This document shows, piece by piece, positions 25,954 to 34,992 of a DNA stretch of 64,000 nucleotides. The DNA is from SAR202 cluster bacterium AD-804-J14_MRT_500m (GTDB taxonomy: Bacteria; Chloroflexota; Dehalococcoidia; UBA3495; GCA-2712585): contig VEXF01000001.1 of the NCBI GenBank assembly GCA_009391275.1, forward strand, positions 1 through 64,000, in the 5' to 3' direction. Under the pieces are notes generated by a model. The model did no database searches. It saw nothing but the letters and a program-made list of their open reading frames with translations, and was not told where the DNA came from. Both the position numbers and the translations under genes were made by a program. Position 1 is the stretch's first letter, and each line of letters starts with the position of its first letter.

Positions 25954-26422
25954 GATTATAGATCGCACCTCACTTGAAGATACGACGGAAGAGGCTTGGG
26001 ATAGTGTTATGAACGTTAACGCTACCGGCGTGTTCTTAGGTACCAAAATGGCGATCCCGGAAATGAGGAAAATAGGCGGAGGATCCATTGTTAATATTTC
26101 TTCGGTATCAGGTATTCTTGCTCTTGGGTTCCCCTCCTATAACGCTTCGAAAGGCGCTATCAGGATTTTTACCAAAAACATTGCGGTTGAATACGCTAAA
26201 GACAATATTCGTGTGAACTCAATACACCCTGGCGTGATCGACACATCTATGACTAATGTTGGTGGTCAAGCTGAAAAATCTGAGAATATTCAGGCTGTTC
26301 CTATGGGACGAATTGGAAGTCCTGAAGAAGTGGCATATGGAGCTCTCTTCTTAGCTTCTGATGAATCCTCTTATATGACGGGGGCCGAAATGGTAATAGA
26401 CGGTGGGTTTATGGTGGTATAA
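25682..26422 (+). CDS. SDR family oxidoreductase (first of a pair)
   Basis: Classical short-chain dehydrogenase: TGxxxGxG-like SGATRGMGEAQAKLFA, NNAG, a catalytic serine in NISSVSG, and YNASKGA with Tyr and Lys. It ends in the family's GAEMVIDGGF. Reaction: NAD(P)-dependent oxidation or reduction of an alcohol/ketone. The first 272 bases, from the ATG, are identical to the first 272 bases of the next gene, while the remainder differs strongly. GGAGG is five bases before the ATG at 25682; the frame is open to 25670. Confidence 0.93.
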   Translation: MRLDGKVAIISGATRGMGEAQAKLFAAEGCKVIIGGRSERDGNRVESEIRAAGGNCIFVSLEVTKASDWRNAIDNAIRHYDKLDILVNNAGIIDRTSLEDTTEEAWDSVMNVNATGVFLGTKMAIPEMRKIGGGSIVNISSVSGILALGFPSYNASKGAIRIFTKNIAVEYAKDNIRVNSIHPGVIDTSMTNVGGQAEKSENIQAVPMGRIGSPEEVAYGALFLASDESSYMTGAEMVIDGGFMVV

Positions 26423-26447
26423 AAATTCGAGAGTTGAGGTGAGCATT

Positions 26448-26719
26448 ATGAGACTCGACGGAAAAGTTGCCATTATCTCCGGAGCTACGCGGGGAATGGG
26501 TGAGGCCCAAGCCAAATTATTTGCTGCTGAGGGGTGTAAGGTCATAATCGGGGGTCGGTCGGAGCGTGATGGTAACAGAGTAGAATCTGAAATAAGAGCT
26601 GCCGGGGGCAACTGCATATTCGTTTCATTGGAAGTTACTAAGGCGTCGGATTGGCGCAACGCTATAGATAATGCAATTCGGCACTACGATAAACTGGACA
26701 TCCTGGTCAACAACGCCGG
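26448..26719 (+). repeat. 272-bp perfect direct repeat, copy 2
   Basis: Second copy, offset 766 bases from the first, covering the N-terminal cofactor-binding half of the second SDR gene. Boundaries were located by direct comparison of the printed sequence. Confidence 0.95.
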
Positions 26720-27188
26720 ATTGATGATGCGACTCCCCTTAGAGGTTACCAGTGAGGATGTTTGGAAGAGAGTGATGGACGTTAATCTTAAGGGTGTTTT
26801 CTTGGGGACTAAACAGGTCATACCATATCTCAGAAGCAGTGGTGGTGGATCTATTGTTAACGTGTGTTCAATTTCCAGTATGATCGGTGCCGGATATCCT
26901 GCGTACAATGCTTCTAAAGGTGGGGTTCGAGCCTTCACTAGAAATACTGCTGTGAGTTATGCGCATGAAAACATTCGCGTTAATTGTGTTAATCCAGGAA
27001 CCATTTTTACGCCAATGACCCCTTATGCAGATCCTGTTCTCAGGGCACAGGTCGAATCTACGATACCAATGGGTAGAGTTGGCGAATCTCAAGAGATCGC
27101 TAGCGCAGTGTTATTTTTAGCGTCGAGCGAATCCTCGTATATGACTGGATCCGAACTAGTGATAGATGGAGGTGTTATAGCCCAATGA
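26448..27188 (+). CDS. SDR family oxidoreductase (second of a pair)
   Basis: The N-terminal 90 residues are identical to those of the preceding SDR; the C-terminal 156 are a different SDR sequence with a serine in NVCSISS, YNASKGG (Tyr/Lys) and GSELVIDGG. Both are therefore apparently active dehydrogenases with the same cofactor half and different substrate-binding halves. The ATG at 26448 is preceded by GAGGTGAG; the gene starts 25 bases after the first SDR stop, so both are on one transcript. Confidence 0.93.
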   Translation: MRLDGKVAIISGATRGMGEAQAKLFAAEGCKVIIGGRSERDGNRVESEIRAAGGNCIFVSLEVTKASDWRNAIDNAIRHYDKLDILVNNAGLMMRLPLEVTSEDVWKRVMDVNLKGVFLGTKQVIPYLRSSGGGSIVNVCSISSMIGAGYPAYNASKGGVRAFTRNTAVSYAHENIRVNCVNPGTIFTPMTPYADPVLRAQVESTIPMGRVGESQEIASAVLFLASSESSYMTGSELVIDGGVIAQ

Positions 27189-27231
27189 TTTCATTGGGTT
27201 GTTGCACGTGATTTTTTATGGGGGTCTATAG

Positions 27232-28062
27232 ATGACAGCAGTTGACCGCTGGAATTATATGGTATCGGAGGAACATGCACAGACAGAACGTCTCAGAGAC
27301 CCATCTCCTCCTACATCAGATCATTGGCATGGATTGGCAGATAATTTTCGTATGAACCCCGAAAGAATTGGAGATCCTGTAGTAGATGGCCTTCTGGCTA
27401 GACTTCAACCCAATCAGGTTGTTATAGATGTGGGTGCTGGTGCCGGACGGTTGACGTTTCCAATGGCTATCCAATGCTCTTATGTGATCGCGGTCGAACC
27501 TTCTAAAAGTATGTCATTGGCGTTATTAGATGAGGCGAATCGATATGGGATTGATAACGTAGAATTAATTCAAAATTCTTGGGAATCTACGAAAGTGGGT
27601 AAGGCAGATGTAGTACTTTGCGCTCATGTTCTATACACATGCGGCGACATAAAGTCCTTTGTACGTAAGCTGAACTCGCATGCAACTTCTGAAGTCTGGG
27701 TCATCCTTTTTAATGCGCCGCCTCAACGTAACTCCTATCCCCTTTGGGGTCCAGTTCATGGGGAAGAACGGCTTTGGTTACCTGCTTTGCCGCAGTTCGA
27801 GGAGATTCTTCGGGAACTTGGAATTCAATATGATGTTCGCGTGTTAGAGTCCCATCAACCTGGCAGTTTCGACAATCATGCCGATGCCTGGAGTCAATTA
27901 CGTCGCAGGCTTTTCCTGAGCGAAGGGAGTGAGAAGGACTATAAACTAGGTAGAGTTCTGGCCGACGTATTAGTTGAAAAAAGCGGCCAGCTTCATTTAC
28001 TGGACGCCATACCTTTAAAATCTGTCCTGGTTGTGTGGAGACCTAATAGGGCACTTATTTAA
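27232..28062 (+). CDS. Class I SAM-dependent methyltransferase
   Basis: Motif I VIDVGAGAGRLTFPMA lies near residue 65, followed by the acidic end of strand beta2 (VIAVEPS) and a motif IV-like VVLCAHVLYT. The arrangement is a standard Rossmann-fold methyltransferase of the Methyltransf_25 type. The substrate is unknown. It follows the SDR pair by 43 bases in the same direction and may be part of that transcript; no distinct promoter was identified. Confidence 0.85.
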   Translation: MTAVDRWNYMVSEEHAQTERLRDPSPPTSDHWHGLADNFRMNPERIGDPVVDGLLARLQPNQVVIDVGAGAGRLTFPMAIQCSYVIAVEPSKSMSLALLDEANRYGIDNVELIQNSWESTKVGKADVVLCAHVLYTCGDIKSFVRKLNSHATSEVWVILFNAPPQRNSYPLWGPVHGEERLWLPALPQFEEILRELGIQYDVRVLESHQPGSFDNHADAWSQLRRRLFLSEGSEKDYKLGRVLADVLVEKSGQLHLLDAIPLKSVLVVWRPNRALI

Positions 28063-28239
28063 CGTCTCCGCATTAGCGTAAGTAGATTTGTCAGACGAGC
28101 GTGGGCCCGGGCACTTTACTGGATGGACTGATGTCATAGGGTGATATTTATTATAATTAGCATACGTCTTCCGACTGAATGACGTGGAAGAATGTTGTGA
28201 AATTATTAGAGAAAGAATCTCAGGTGAAAGGACCATAAA

Positions 28240-29433
28240 ATGAGGACTGTGCTGAAAAACGCTAATTTGATTGATGGTGTTTCGGATCAGCCACGAGAAG
28301 GCACAAATGTGATTGTTGACAATGGGAGAATAGTAGATGTGATGTCTGGTGATTCTGTTTCCGGAGAATTGGTAATTGATTGTCAGGGTGGATGGCTGCT
28401 CCCGGGGCTATGGGATGCACATGTTCATCTTTCTCCATTTTTTGATACACCCGATGACCCGATTGAACGAGCCGTACTCTACGGTCACAACGCTATGCTT
28501 GCCCTTAGTGAAGGAGGAATCACGGGCCTACGGGTGGTAGGAATAGATCAGTGGTTAGATGTTGTATGGAAAAAGGCATTTGCTTCTGGCAAGTACCTGG
28601 GTCCGAGAATTTTAGCCGGAGGGCATTTCCTAACCACTACTGCGGGACATGCTATAACCCATCCAGCCGCTAAGGAAGTTGACGGACCGGTCGAGTTTGC
28701 CCGTGCCATCCGAGAAGAAATCAAACATGGTGTCGATCACATAAAGCTTAATTTAACAGGTGGGATAATGGGTGCTGATTGGGACAGACATTGGCACAAC
28801 TTTCTATTAGAAGAAGAAATGGATGAGGCATTTCGTATATCTCGACAGCGAGATATTAAAATTGTGGCACATGCGGCTAATCCTAAAGCTGTGAAAGATG
28901 CGGTCATGGCTGGAGCTCACTCGATCGAACACGGCTATATCATGGACGAGGAAGGAGTTCAAATGATGTCAGAACGAGGAACGTACTTCGTTCCTACTTT
29001 GTGTATTAGTCATCTTACTCCTAAACAAGCTACCAATAAATGGGAGCAAGAGTACTTGGAACTCGCTAAAATTCCTGATCGATTAGTTGGCCGAGCTGAC
29101 GATGCGATGCCACAACATCGCGAATGGTTCCAAGCCGCCCTCAGATCCAACCTAAAGATGGCCATAGGCTCGGACATTGGGCCTTTAAAAGATGGGGCAT
29201 TATTAGAAATGGGACTATGGGTAAGAGACGGTGCTACTCCGATGCAAGCAATTCACGCTGCTACACGGATTGCAGCAGAAGTTAGTGGTGTGGGCACTCA
29301 ATTTGGTACAGTTGAGTTTGGCAAGATTGCAGATCTGATCGTCCTAGCTAAAAATCCGTTAGATGACATAAACAACATTAGATCGCTTCAAATGGTGTTC
29401 AAAGAAGGAGTTCTTGTTGTCGACAAACGGTGA
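28240..29433 (+). CDS. Amidohydrolase family protein (imidazolonepropionase/prolidase-like)
   Basis: Begins with a beta-sandwich half (VIVDNGRIVDV...GGWLLPGLWDAHVHL) in which DAHVHLS is the metal-binding HxH. Further motifs are HIKLNLTGG (candidate carbamylated lysine region), KIVAHAANPKAVKDAVMAGAHSIEHGYIMD and the aspartate in IGSDIG. Length 397 aa. Relatives hydrolyse cyclic amides, peptides or organophosphates. GTGAAAGGACC precedes the ATG. A TATAAT at 28152-28157 may be its -10 box. Confidence 0.9.
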   Translation: MRTVLKNANLIDGVSDQPREGTNVIVDNGRIVDVMSGDSVSGELVIDCQGGWLLPGLWDAHVHLSPFFDTPDDPIERAVLYGHNAMLALSEGGITGLRVVGIDQWLDVVWKKAFASGKYLGPRILAGGHFLTTTAGHAITHPAAKEVDGPVEFARAIREEIKHGVDHIKLNLTGGIMGADWDRHWHNFLLEEEMDEAFRISRQRDIKIVAHAANPKAVKDAVMAGAHSIEHGYIMDEEGVQMMSERGTYFVPTLCISHLTPKQATNKWEQEYLELAKIPDRLVGRADDAMPQHREWFQAALRSNLKMAIGSDIGPLKDGALLEMGLWVRDGATPMQAIHAATRIAAEVSGVGTQFGTVEFGKIADLIVLAKNPLDDINNIRSLQMVFKEGVLVVDKR

Positions 29434-29820
29434 TTACATCTTTCCGCAAAAGGTCTCTAATGGAGCACAGGCTGATCATATTCTTGGTTAGAGAGTGGGA
29501 ACCCGTGTAATAAAACCAAGAGTCTAGATAAAAAAGAACATAAGACCGCCGAGTGGTGCTCGTTCTAATTTAAAATGGTCGAAAAACAGCACTCTGTACA
29601 GGTGGTGGTCCATAGATGTGGTCGGCTGCAATTCAGATCTACGAACGACAGCTTCATCGACTTTGCGCCTAATCCCTCGACGGCCATATAATGGTAAGGA
29701 GCTTATCTGGGATCGGAGGATAGGAGTCAAATCCGTATCATCCCGAATCTGAAAACTGGAAATACCTCGCCCATGGCTCACAGAGTGACATTGATTTCTA
29801 CAAAGGGAGATTTTTAGAAA
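29434..29820 (+). other. 387-base intergenic region, nothing recognised
   Basis: Separates the amidohydrolase and LLM genes. A TATAAT occurs at about 29686-29691 without a convincing -35. One forward frame is open for about 70 codons (about 29528-29749) and the complementary strand is also open, but neither has a supported start codon or recognisable similarity. I see no RNA gene or repeat in it. Confidence 0.4.
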
Positions 29821-30987
29821 ATGGCCCTACCAGAAAGGCTGAAATTCGGTATTTTCCTGGCGCCATTTCACTGGAGTGGTGAAAACCCCACAATGTCTCT
29901 ACAAAGGGACATGGAGTTGATACAGCTATTAGATACTTTGGATTTTGATGAGGCTTGGGTGGGCGAACATCATAGTGCTGGGTGGGAGACGATATCATCA
30001 CCAGAACTATTTATAGCAGCGGTCTCAGAACGTACTAAAAATATAAGATTGGGCACCGGTGTCGTGAGCCTTCCGTATCATCACCCATTGATGGTTGCGA
30101 ATAGGATGGTTCTGTTGGATCACATGACTAGAGGACGAGCTATGTTCGGTGTAGGGCCAGGTGCTTTGATTAGTGATGCCTATATGATGGGTATAAACCC
30201 AGTGGAACAACGCCGTCGCATGGACGAATCACTGGGAATCATAATGCGGCTTTTCACGGAAACTGAGCCAATAACTTACGATGGCGAATGGTTTACGCTA
30301 AAAGATGCTTCTCTTCACTTGAGGCCTTATACAAAACCACATATGCCAGTCGCAGTTGCTGCTGCGCAGTCCCCTTCGGGACTAGTGCTTGCTGGAAAGC
30401 ATGGTACGGGTGTTCTTTCTATGAGCGTTGCTCGTGGAGATTCTCAAAAAGCTCCATTAAGAGAATTCTGGGATATTGCAGAGGAAACAGCAGCTGAACA
30501 TGAGCAAACAGTTAGGAGGGACGAGTGGCGTCTTGTCTTACATGTGCACATCGCGGAGAATAGGACAGATGCGATAGAACAGGCCAGAGTTAGAGCCGGC
30601 CGTTACCAGCGTGAATATTTTGAGGAGACTCTAGGTAACGACTCCGGATTTCGAGGACATCGAGACGAAATCATCGACCATATGATGGAGACTGACCAAT
30701 GGTGTGTTGGAGATCCTGATGATCTAATTAACACTATCCATAGGCTTGATGATCAAAGTGGTGGATTCGGTGGATTGATGATTCAAGCTACGGAATGGGG
30801 CACCCGCGATCAAGTGTTTAATAGTTACGAACTCATATCTCGCTATGTAATGCCGCATTTTCAAGGATCTTTGGTGGGGATACGCAATTCGCAAACCTGG
30901 TCAGCAGAACATAAAGAAGAACTTCAGAAATTGAGAAAATCGTCTATGGCTAGGGCAAAGAGCGATTATACAGATAAAAGTCGTTAG
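29821..30987 (+). CDS. LLM class flavin-dependent oxidoreductase
   Basis: Luciferase-like monooxygenase with FDEAWVGEHHSAGWE, IRLGTGVVSLPYHHPLMVANRMVLLDHMTRGRAMFGVGPG and MPVAVAAAQSPSGLVLAGKHGTG, which together match the family closely. Length 388 aa suits members similar to limonene or alkanesulfonate monooxygenases, and the last 60 residues extend beyond the barrel. It would act with a flavin reductase or with F420. AGGGAG lies upstream of the ATG. It is followed 28 bases later by a DinB-like gene. Confidence 0.92.
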   Translation: MALPERLKFGIFLAPFHWSGENPTMSLQRDMELIQLLDTLDFDEAWVGEHHSAGWETISSPELFIAAVSERTKNIRLGTGVVSLPYHHPLMVANRMVLLDHMTRGRAMFGVGPGALISDAYMMGINPVEQRRRMDESLGIIMRLFTETEPITYDGEWFTLKDASLHLRPYTKPHMPVAVAAAQSPSGLVLAGKHGTGVLSMSVARGDSQKAPLREFWDIAEETAAEHEQTVRRDEWRLVLHVHIAENRTDAIEQARVRAGRYQREYFEETLGNDSGFRGHRDEIIDHMMETDQWCVGDPDDLINTIHRLDDQSGGFGGLMIQATEWGTRDQVFNSYELISRYVMPHFQGSLVGIRNSQTWSAEHKEELQKLRKSSMARAKSDYTDKSR

Positions 30988-31015
30988 CCAAGTTTTTCAT
31001 TCGGAGTACATTAAA

Positions 31016-31510
31016 TTGACATTCAACGAAAACATCTGTCAACGGCTAAGCGTCGAATGGGATGTCATGGTTATAGCATTTACCGATATCCCAGATGAAC
31101 GCGTTTTGGAACCCGGGGCATTTGGTGAGTGGTCTCTTCGTGATCTTATGGTCCATATCGCCGCATGGATTGAAGAAGGTGAAAACGCACTTCCAAGTAT
31201 TGTTCAAGGTAAGCGACTTTCACGGTCTAAGCGACTAGGTGGTGGCATAGATGGGTTCAACGCAAGAGTGAAAGACAAATATCGATGCCTCTCACCTGCT
31301 AAAGCTAGGGCTTTTCTCGTGGTTGCATATCAACGATTATCCCGAAAGCTTTCCCAACTACCAACACTGGATTCTAAGTCTCAACGTCGACTAGTTACTC
31401 GGATACGGTCAGACACTTATGGGCACTGGCGTCAACATATAGCGGACGTGCGCGAATGGTCAGTCAAATCTACAGCCACACCGCCGTCTCATGAAACTAC
31501 CGGTGCTTGA
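31016..31510 (+). CDS. DinB/ClbS-like four-helix bundle protein
   Basis: GEWSLRDLMVHIAAWIEEGE is the first-histidine motif of the ClbS/DfsB (DinB-like) family, and a later YGHWRQHIADVREW supplies the other histidines. These proteins are small metal-binding four-helix bundles whose activities range from thiol transfer to cyclopropane hydrolysis. The start is a TTG at 31016, with GGAG about nine bases upstream; no upstream ATG is in frame. It lies directly downstream of the LLM oxidoreductase gene, so probably is in the same operon. Confidence 0.75.
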   Translation: MTFNENICQRLSVEWDVMVIAFTDIPDERVLEPGAFGEWSLRDLMVHIAAWIEEGENALPSIVQGKRLSRSKRLGGGIDGFNARVKDKYRCLSPAKARAFLVVAYQRLSRKLSQLPTLDSKSQRRLVTRIRSDTYGHWRQHIADVREWSVKSTATPPSHETTGA

Positions 31511-31615
31511 TATCCCGTGATGGTTAAAAAGCCCATATTTCTGATGACTCGTCGTTGAGTTATTCAGGTGTTCAAGTATGGCTGTTCATGATTGATATGG
31601 AGAAGATTTCAGACA

Positions 31616-31966
31616 ATGGCCCCCGAAATATCTAGGGCGAATCTTCGACTGGGCTCCGGGATTGGTTCTGGAATGGATCATATCCACGAAATCTTGGGGT
31701 GTACAGAATTTGAAATATATATCGCCCCTAACAAGCGAGTTAAAGGGTATGAGGCATTAAAGGACTTTTTAGAAGCACAAGGATGCGACGTGATTTACCC
31801 GGCTCAATCTCACCGACTCCCGGCACCTAGGTACCAGGCGTGCAAAATTACAAATGGGGGCAATGAGAATCCGGAAACAGCGTTGAGGCGTGCTCATAGG
31901 TGGGCTCATCAACGAAATTTTCTGCACAGTTTTTTTAAACCCAGGTTTCTATTTCTTAGGAAATAA
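31616..31966 (+). CDS. Hypothetical protein, possibly a remnant
   Basis: I do not recognise a family. The visible sequence has a GSGIGSGMDHIHEILGCTEFEIYIAP stretch and a helix-strand passage around DFLEAQGCDVIYPA, then a less convincing tail rich in Phe and Arg. The ATG at 31616 is the first in frame, about 13 bases after GGAG; a TTG at 31592 is an alternative. The composition looks protein-like, but the short length and odd C-terminus mean it could be a truncated gene. Confidence 0.35.
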   Translation: MAPEISRANLRLGSGIGSGMDHIHEILGCTEFEIYIAPNKRVKGYEALKDFLEAQGCDVIYPAQSHRLPAPRYQACKITNGGNENPETALRRAHRWAHQRNFLHSFFKPRFLFLRK

Positions 31967-32043
31967 TTGTAGAAGAAAACTAGGATATATTCACAAGTAC
32001 AGGTTTTGAAGACCCGGAGTAAATTGATAAAGGAGGCGAACAA

Positions 32044-32772
32044 ATGCCAGGAAAATGGATTGAGATAAACGTCGATGGCGACGACATGGAAGGTTATCTT
32101 GCACAACCTGAGGAAGAAGGACGATACCCGGCCGTTTTGGTGATTCAGGAAGTGTGGGGTGTTAACTCGCATATTCAAAGTGTGACGGACCGTTTACCGG
32201 CTCGGGGATTTGTTGGATTGTCACCTGCCATGTTTCATAGACAAGGACGTATGTTGATGGGCCTTCACGAAGAAATGGATACCGCAATTCAACGGATGAG
32301 TGCATGCGTAGATGATGAAATCATTGCAGATGTTCAAGCCGCAGTGAATTATTTGAAATCTCTACCTTTCGTAGATCCTGACAGGATCGGAATCACTGGA
32401 TTTTGTTTTGGGGGTAGGGTTACATATTTAGGTGCGTGTACCGTGCCTGACATCAAAGCTGCAGCAGTTTATTATGGCGGTCGGATTCTTCAGCCATTAG
32501 GTATAGATGGGCCGTCTCCTATAGAGCGTACGGCAGGGCTCAACGGCCCGGTTCTAGGATTGTTTGGCGAAGATGATGCTAACCCTTCCCCTGCGGATGT
32601 CGCCCAGATCGAATCTGAATTAAAAAAACACAGTAAAACATATTCGTTCCACGTGTATCCAGGAGCTGGGCACGGGTTTTTATGCGATGCACGGGGGAGT
32701 TACAGGAGAGATGCGGCTTTAGATGCGTGGGATAAAACGATTGCTTGGTTTGATGAGCATCTTAAAGGGTAA
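32044..32772 (+). CDS. Dienelactone hydrolase family protein
   Basis: The nucleophile is a cysteine in GITGFCFGGR, as in carboxymethylenebutenolidase; the glutamate in QEVWG near residue 36, the aspartate in FGEDDANPSP and the histidine in GAGHGF complete the triad. Reaction: hydrolysis of dienelactones or related lactones, a step in ring-degradation pathways. A strong AAAGGAGG precedes the ATG. The gene is terminated by a strong hairpin at 32792. Confidence 0.92.
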   Translation: MPGKWIEINVDGDDMEGYLAQPEEEGRYPAVLVIQEVWGVNSHIQSVTDRLPARGFVGLSPAMFHRQGRMLMGLHEEMDTAIQRMSACVDDEIIADVQAAVNYLKSLPFVDPDRIGITGFCFGGRVTYLGACTVPDIKAAAVYYGGRILQPLGIDGPSPIERTAGLNGPVLGLFGEDDANPSPADVAQIESELKKHSKTYSFHVYPGAGHGFLCDARGSYRRDAALDAWDKTIAWFDEHLKG

Positions 32773-32791
32773 TGATCATAAAATGACTACT

Positions 32792-32825
32792 AAAGAGCCC
32801 GCCGTCCAAGGCGGGCTCTTTTTAT
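32792..32825 (+). terminator. Rho-independent terminator
   Basis: AAAGAGCCCGCC (32792-32803) pairs perfectly with GGCGGGCTCTTT (32810-32821) around a six-base loop, followed by TTATT. It is 19 bases after the dienelactone hydrolase stop and is the clearest terminator in the window. Confidence 0.9.
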
Positions 32826-32945
32826 TAATTCGACGATTCATGAAAGTTGGCGGTGCCGGACAAGAGTTATTGACATTTGCCCAATGTACAATAGCCACGA
32901 ATCTGCTAGGCGCTAGTGGTTAACTGATCAAAATCAGGAGTGGCG

Positions 32946-34001
32946 ATGAAAATTGGACTCTTTGTTACTAATCAACAGCACCGAGATGCCAACATGATCG
33001 AAGCACTCGATCAACAGTATGCAATGGTTCATCACGCTAGAGACAATGGTTGGGATTCTATTTTCACTGGTCAACATTACCTGAATGAGGGCGACAATCA
33101 GCAATTGCAAATAGTACCGTTTCTGAGCCGGCTTCAAGCTGAAGCGGGAGATATGACTTTGGGGCTAGGTATTCTTCTCCTTAACTTACATAATCCTGTC
33201 TATGTGGCGGAGACTATTGCATCGCTTGATATCATTTGTCGCGGGAATTTCGTATTCGGCGTTGGTTTAGGATATCGTGAAGCAGAATTCGATGCATTTC
33301 GTGTCCCCCAAGGCCAACGTGTGGCTCGATTTGAAGAATGTTTAGAATTAGTAAAACGCCTTTGGATCGAAGATGAAGTTACTTACGAAAGCGAAATAAC
33401 TAAATTATGGCGAGTGCATATGAACGTTAGGCCTATACAACAGCCATTTCCTCCAATTTGGATTGCTGCTAACAACGACCGGGCAGTTAAAAGGGCCGCT
33501 CGGTTGGGGGATGCATGGTTTATCAACCCCCATTCCACGACCGTTACAATTGCTCGACAAATGTCTATCTATAAGGCTGAATTAAAAAATGCACAAAAGC
33601 CTTTTCCAAATGAAATTCCATGTATGAAAGAGGTTTTCTGCAGTACTAGCCGAGAAAAAGCGATTGAGTTAGCCGGTCCATACCTTGCAGGAAAGTACAG
33701 GGATTACGCTGCCTGGGGCCAGGATAATGCTATGCCTAGTGATGAGACCTTTAATCAACCTTTCGACACACTGCTGCAAAATCGATTTATCCTAGGATCT
33801 CCCGAGGAATGCTATGCCCAACTTCGGACTTATTGGGAAGATCTGGGAGTCAATCATTTGGTCATGCGTACGCATTGGGCAGGTATGCCCCTTAAAATTG
33901 CGTTGGATAGTATGCATTTGATATCTGCGGAATTGCTTCCTGAACTAAAAAAAGCGATCCCATCGGATAGTGTTGGTAATGGAGTTTGTAAATTTGTATA
34001 G
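32946..34001 (+). CDS. LLM class flavin-dependent oxidoreductase
   Basis: MKIGLFVTNQQHRDANM at the start, DNGWDSIFTGQHYL, TLGLGILLLNLHNPVYVAETIASLDIICRGNFVFGVGLGYREAEFDAF, and PPIWIAANNDRAVKRAARLGDAWFINPH are LLM motifs. Length 352 aa. AGGAG ends five bases before ATG 32946, so it is preferred to the GTG at 32940. It follows the strong terminator and so is separately transcribed. It converges with the PD-(D/E)XK gene. Confidence 0.92.
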   Translation: MKIGLFVTNQQHRDANMIEALDQQYAMVHHARDNGWDSIFTGQHYLNEGDNQQLQIVPFLSRLQAEAGDMTLGLGILLLNLHNPVYVAETIASLDIICRGNFVFGVGLGYREAEFDAFRVPQGQRVARFEECLELVKRLWIEDEVTYESEITKLWRVHMNVRPIQQPFPPIWIAANNDRAVKRAARLGDAWFINPHSTTVTIARQMSIYKAELKNAQKPFPNEIPCMKEVFCSTSREKAIELAGPYLAGKYRDYAAWGQDNAMPSDETFNQPFDTLLQNRFILGSPEECYAQLRTYWEDLGVNHLVMRTHWAGMPLKIALDSMHLISAELLPELKKAIPSDSVGNGVCKFV

Positions 34002-34074
34002 TGACATTCCCTTTGGGAGCGAGAAGCGTATCAGAAGTACGACACAGTTGTATGGTCTACGCACAAGAGGTTGA

Positions 34075-34908
34075 TCACAGGGCTTCCATGGATTCCCTTT
34101 GTTGGGCATATGCGCAGTTTTCACATGAATAATTGCGTGGTGGCAAGACTTCAGAATTCATCACATCAATCATCTCGAGTAGTTTCTTTTCTATCCATTC
34201 CGTATTCAATGAATAAGGTACTAGGGTTTCTTCGAACATTATCCGGCCATTAAATGCCTCGGCAGTGCGGTCTCCGTTGCAGACATAAAAATATCCGGTG
34301 GGCGATACCCTGAACCCCATTTTTGACAAAAGGTAGGCATAGAAGTCCAGTTGAATTTTGTACCCTTGGCGAAAGACTCCGGCGAGGTATGATTCTGGTT
34401 TGACCGCTCTTATGCTCGCTTGTGATTTGTAGTCAACTACTATCAGCAGATCGTTTGATAAATCGTGCCATATGTCGTCTATGCCACCAGAAATAATTAT
34501 GTTTGTTCCTTCAACCTGATGCTGGAGTCCACCATGTAATGAATCCCGCCAGGTGTTAATAGACTCATGTTGAAATGGAACCACATCAGTTAAACCGAAT
34601 TTCGCAAATGTACGGTGAGGTATTTGGTCTTCTCTACAGGTGTCGAATTCTTTTTTGAGGAGCAAATCTGTGGTCTCGTTTAATGTCCAGCCTGGCGTTG
34701 ATGGTGAAATCAGACCCTTAACTCTATCTAGGTAAAAACATCGTTGGCAGTTAAGGAAATCAGAGAATTTGCCCCGACTTATTCGGAAAAACTCTGATTG
34801 GTTAGGATGATATATTGATGAGATCCTGATTCTAACTCCTGGAGCTCGAACTGGTTCTCCCTTTTTGTTTCTCTTGAGACTAATCATAGTATCTTCGACG
34901 ATCGGCAA
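34075..34908 (-). CDS. PD-(D/E)XK nuclease-superfamily protein (RecB/Cas4-like)
   Basis: Core motifs are consistent with a RecB-like nuclease: SGGIDDIW (Asp144/145), VVDYKSQ (Asp159-x-Lys161) and a helix YKIQLDFYAYLL matching the QxxxY motif. Cysteines occur as C54-x2-C57 near the N-terminus and C262-x2-C265 near the C-terminus. This placement recalls Cas4-type Fe-S nucleases but is 2+2 rather than 1+3. No CRISPR repeats or other cas genes are in the window, so a repair role is more likely. Function is inferred only. Confidence 0.75.
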   Translation of the reverse strand: MPIVEDTMISLKRNKKGEPVRAPGVRIRISSIYHPNQSEFFRISRGKFSDFLNCQRCFYLDRVKGLISPSTPGWTLNETTDLLLKKEFDTCREDQIPHRTFAKFGLTDVVPFQHESINTWRDSLHGGLQHQVEGTNIIISGGIDDIWHDLSNDLLIVVDYKSQASIRAVKPESYLAGVFRQGYKIQLDFYAYLLSKMGFRVSPTGYFYVCNGDRTAEAFNGRIMFEETLVPYSLNTEWIEKKLLEMIDVMNSEVLPPRNYSCENCAYAQQRESMEAL

Positions 34909-34992
34909 ATATCGCTGCAGTACTGATGTTCGGATAAGTTATAGGAACATCTATTCCGTTTGAGGTCAACTCGCGTCAATTGTTAAGACGAC

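Noticed and set aside
25630..26659. Minus-strand frames repeated in both SDR genes
   Set aside because: They are complementary shadows of the 272-bp repeat in the SDR coding sequences.
29524..29781. Minus-strand frame of 85 codons in an intergenic region
   Set aside because: No Shine-Dalgarno, family resemblance or plausible composition; the plus strand is also open there.
32723..32923. Open frame overlapping the end of the dienelactone hydrolase gene
   Set aside because: It crosses a strong terminator and matches no family.
34075..34908. CRISPR-associated Cas4
   Set aside because: No repeat array or other cas gene occurs in the window and the Cys arrangement differs.
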